64,000 nucleotides of DNA from Lota lota (lineage: Eukaryota; Chordata; Actinopteri; Gadiformes; Lotidae), in assembly GCA_026745465.1 (NCBI GenBank), contig JACYXH010000278.1, forward strand, positions 642,478 to 706,477, in the 5' to 3' direction. Below the pieces are notes generated by a model. The model was not told the origin of the DNA and made no database searches. It was given only the letters and a program-made list of their open reading frames with translations. Positions 62,373 through 64,000 of the stretch are shown here, piece by piece; positions within the stretch are counted from its first letter, which is position 1, and every line of letters starts with the position of its first letter. The position numbers and the translations under genes were made by a program.

Positions 62373-63164
62373 TTTCAAAGATCTCAAGAATCTCCCTGTT
62401 TTTTATCAGTGATTTTTACAGTATGGAACCTCTTTAAGAAACAGAGAGTGGACTCTTCATCGTCTTTACACTGGCTGCTAAATGAGCCTGTGGTGCTTGG
62501 AGGTCAGCTAGCTGGCGACTATGTGACACGACCCACACTCTTGATATGACTGTGTGTTTCAAAAGTCACAACTTTGGGGAGCGTAGTAAAGTTGGCTGGT
62601 CCGGACTTGGACGATATTGCAACTTTTGGTGCACACCTAGGATTAACATCATCTCGTTTTACTCTGCAGCTGCTGGAAAACTGGAAAAATCAGCTGACTG
62701 GTGATGAATGCATCCTTCTAAGGTCCTACTGTAATGGCTCTAGTTGGCCTAATTGTAATGATCCTTTCCCTTCTTTGAAGCTTCTTCCTGATCTTAAAGA
62801 CTGCTCAGGGCTGTTTTAAATACTGGGAGAGTGTTGTATTTGAACAACTTTACCAGTAAACTGTCCTACAACATGTGTGTGAAGATTTTAAACAAAGGTA
62901 GGCCTGAAAGGTCGGTCTGACTGTCCCTGGAGGGCTCACTTGGGCCTGAAGGACGACGTCAGACCAGAGTGGAGGGTGCTCTACAAACCACCGTCGACAA
63001 AGAGGACTGGAGATCTGCAGTGGAGAGTTCTGCATGGGATTGTTGCGGTTAACTCTTTTATTTGTTAAACCCCAGTGTGTCAAACATGTGTCCATTCTGT
63101 ACACACAGAGAAACGGCTTTTCTCTGGAGTATGACTGACTAACGCCTCTTATCCTGCTGCTGAC
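62373..63164 (+). pseudogene. ORF2 of the Tx1 LINE: C-terminal region, several frames
   Basis: Frame pieces VWNLFKKQRV, the 81-codon frame 62574-62819 (TLGSVVKLAGPDLDDIATFG), VGLKGRSDCPWRAH, LQWRVLHGIVAVNSF and CVHSVHTEKRLF follow the usual order of L1/Tx1 C-termini, ending in a degenerate cysteine-histidine region. At least four stops or frameshifts. Confidence 0.75.
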
Positions 63165-63169
63165 TAGGT

Positions 63170-63667
63170 TTTGTTGTTATGAATACGGCAGAACTAGCGG
63201 ACCCAAATGCAAGACACAGAGCAGGCAGAGACGAACAAAGGGGGCCAAGGTATTTATTTGGCAGACAAGAGTTGTCAGGCAGGCAATGTTCGGCAACGGA
63301 GAGGCAGGCAGGCAGGCAGGGACTCGGCAACAGGCGGATGGTCAGGAAGGCAGAGGTTCGGCAACGGTAGGCAGGCAGGCAGAGTTCAGCATAAGCTGAA
63401 TGTTCAGGGACAGGAACGGGAGCAGGAACAGGAACAGGAACAGGAACTGGGGAGATTCTGAATGTCAAGGTGGGTACGAGGATACCGACGAGTGGGGTAA
63501 ACAACGAACTAGCACTGGCTGTGTGAAAAGCCAGTGCTTAAGTACTGTGGGGAATGATTGGCAATTGACTGCAGGTGTGGGTAATCAGAGGGAGCACGAG
63601 GGGTAATGGAGGCAGGGTGTCCCTAGGTGGCGGAAGTGGAAGGAACGGGAGAGGGTGTGACATTTGT
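63170..63667 (-). mobile_element. Element D: solo LTR related to element A (488 bp)
   Basis: Bases 63175-63662 run TGTTATGAATACG...GTGTGACA with a perfect TSD TTTGT (63170-63174, 63663-63667). It shares with the element A LTR the TGTTATG start, the purine-rich GGCAGGCAGGC and GGAACAGGAAC blocks, the hairpin at 63511-63538 with the CTTAAGTAC box, and the poly-A signal position (reverse TTTATT at about 63253). It lies inside ORF2; the LINE reading resumes after it. Confidence 0.9.
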
Positions 63668-64000
63668 ATGTTGTTTGGAGAAGCTTTTTCAAAACACAAC
63701 TTAATTTTTGGGTTTAAATACAGTAAAATGTTCAAACACAAAAGTGCTCTTTTAAACTTTATGATTGGCCAAGCAAAGATGGCAATTTATCTAAGTCCAA
63801 ACAGGAAGAGTAGAGAACTCCTTGAGTACTGACGCACAGTTGTGGTTTACCCGACTGGTGAAGTCCAGGATGAATTTCAGGTATTATAAAGAAATGCAGG
63901 ACATAGATAGATTCTTACACATCTGGGGTTACAGAGGAGCACTATGCTCTTTTGTGGAGGGAGAGCTGATTTTTGATGATCTTTTGGCTTAAATGAATGT
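63668..64000 (+). pseudogene. ORF2 of the Tx1 LINE: C-terminal end
   Basis: The sequence MLFGEAFSKHNLIFGFKYSK, HKSALLNFMIGQAKMAIYLS and, in another frame, DRFLHIWGYRGALCSFVEGE is the standard ending of Tx1-clade ORF2. A TAA follows at about 63991. The 3' UTR and tail are beyond the window. Confidence 0.83.

Larger units (their letters stand above)
47365..64000 (+). mobile_element. Tx1-clade (L1 group) LINE, interrupted by four later insertions, runs off the window
   Basis: The element starts directly after a (CT)n tract (47349-47364) with GAGTGGATGGTGAGTG. It has a short 5' leader, ORF1 (47567 to about 51700, split by element A and ended by the ERV), ORF2 (59802 to past 63990, with endonuclease, RT and C-terminal domain) and no visible 3' end. 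Upstream and downstream pieces of each ORF join cleanly at TSDs, which shows that the inserts are later than the LINE. ORF1 and ORF2 both carry frameshifts and stops. A start precisely at (CT)n recalls Tx1 families that target microsatellites (Kibi-type); that parallel is from memory. Confidence 0.9.

Overview
The window looks like nuclear DNA of a ray-finned (teleost) fish. The reasons are very dense dinucleotide, tetranucleotide and homopolymer repeats, tRNA-derived SINEs ending in a CTGCTAAATG-type tail, a Tx1-clade LINE, a Gmr1-type Ty3 element and an epsilon/gamma-like endogenous retrovirus (ERV). I found no exon of a host protein-coding gene and no structural RNA gene. It reads as an intergenic or intronic stretch whose right quarter is a stack of nested retroelements.

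Layout. 1-23746 is mostly anonymous AT-rich DNA with microsatellites, a solo LTR with a clean target-site duplication (TSD) at 17229-17751, a tRNA-SINE, a fold-back MITE-like element at 18654-18902, a hAT-like remnant near 14.1-15.1 kb and several short dispersed fragments. 23752-28554 is a full-length but decayed minus-strand Ty3 element (Mag/SURL-like order gag-PR-RT-RH-IN, LTRs of 179/183 bp, TSD GATGA). Only 21 bp beyond its TSD, 28586-32092 is a plus-strand Ty3 element with integrase BEFORE reverse transcriptase, the hallmark of Gmr1-like elements (TSD ATCAC). 32098-47364 is again anonymous DNA with microsatellites, long poly-G/poly-C runs, two more SINEs and a fold-back repeat.

From 47365 to the end lies a plus-strand Tx1-clade LINE that abuts a (CT)n tract. 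It is broken by four later LTR-type insertions: (A) a non-autonomous minus-strand LTR element at 47657-50457 in ORF1 (TSD CTGTA, LTRs differing at 3 of 568 sites) carrying one 552-codon proline-rich ORF; (B) an internally deleted ERV at 51709-59746 (TSD AGCT, LTRs differing at 2 of 455 sites, tRNA-Trp primer site); (C) a 1740-bp minus-strand solo LTR at 55317-57056 inside the ERV gag (TSD CTCC); (D) a solo LTR related to A at 63175-63662 in ORF2 (TSD TTTGT).

Two observations seem most worth follow-up. First, the ERV leader (52499-52844) holds eleven short stem-loops built from three different stem sequences, all showing a 3-nt loop ending in GG (nine are TGG); this looks like a modular packaging or dimerisation signal. 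Second, element A has no tRNA-like primer site. Instead, 9 nt just outside its 5' LTR are complementary to the presumed 5' end of its own transcript, as in Tf1/sushi self-priming, and a 10-bp hairpin next to that site is conserved in solo LTR D although the loop has diverged.
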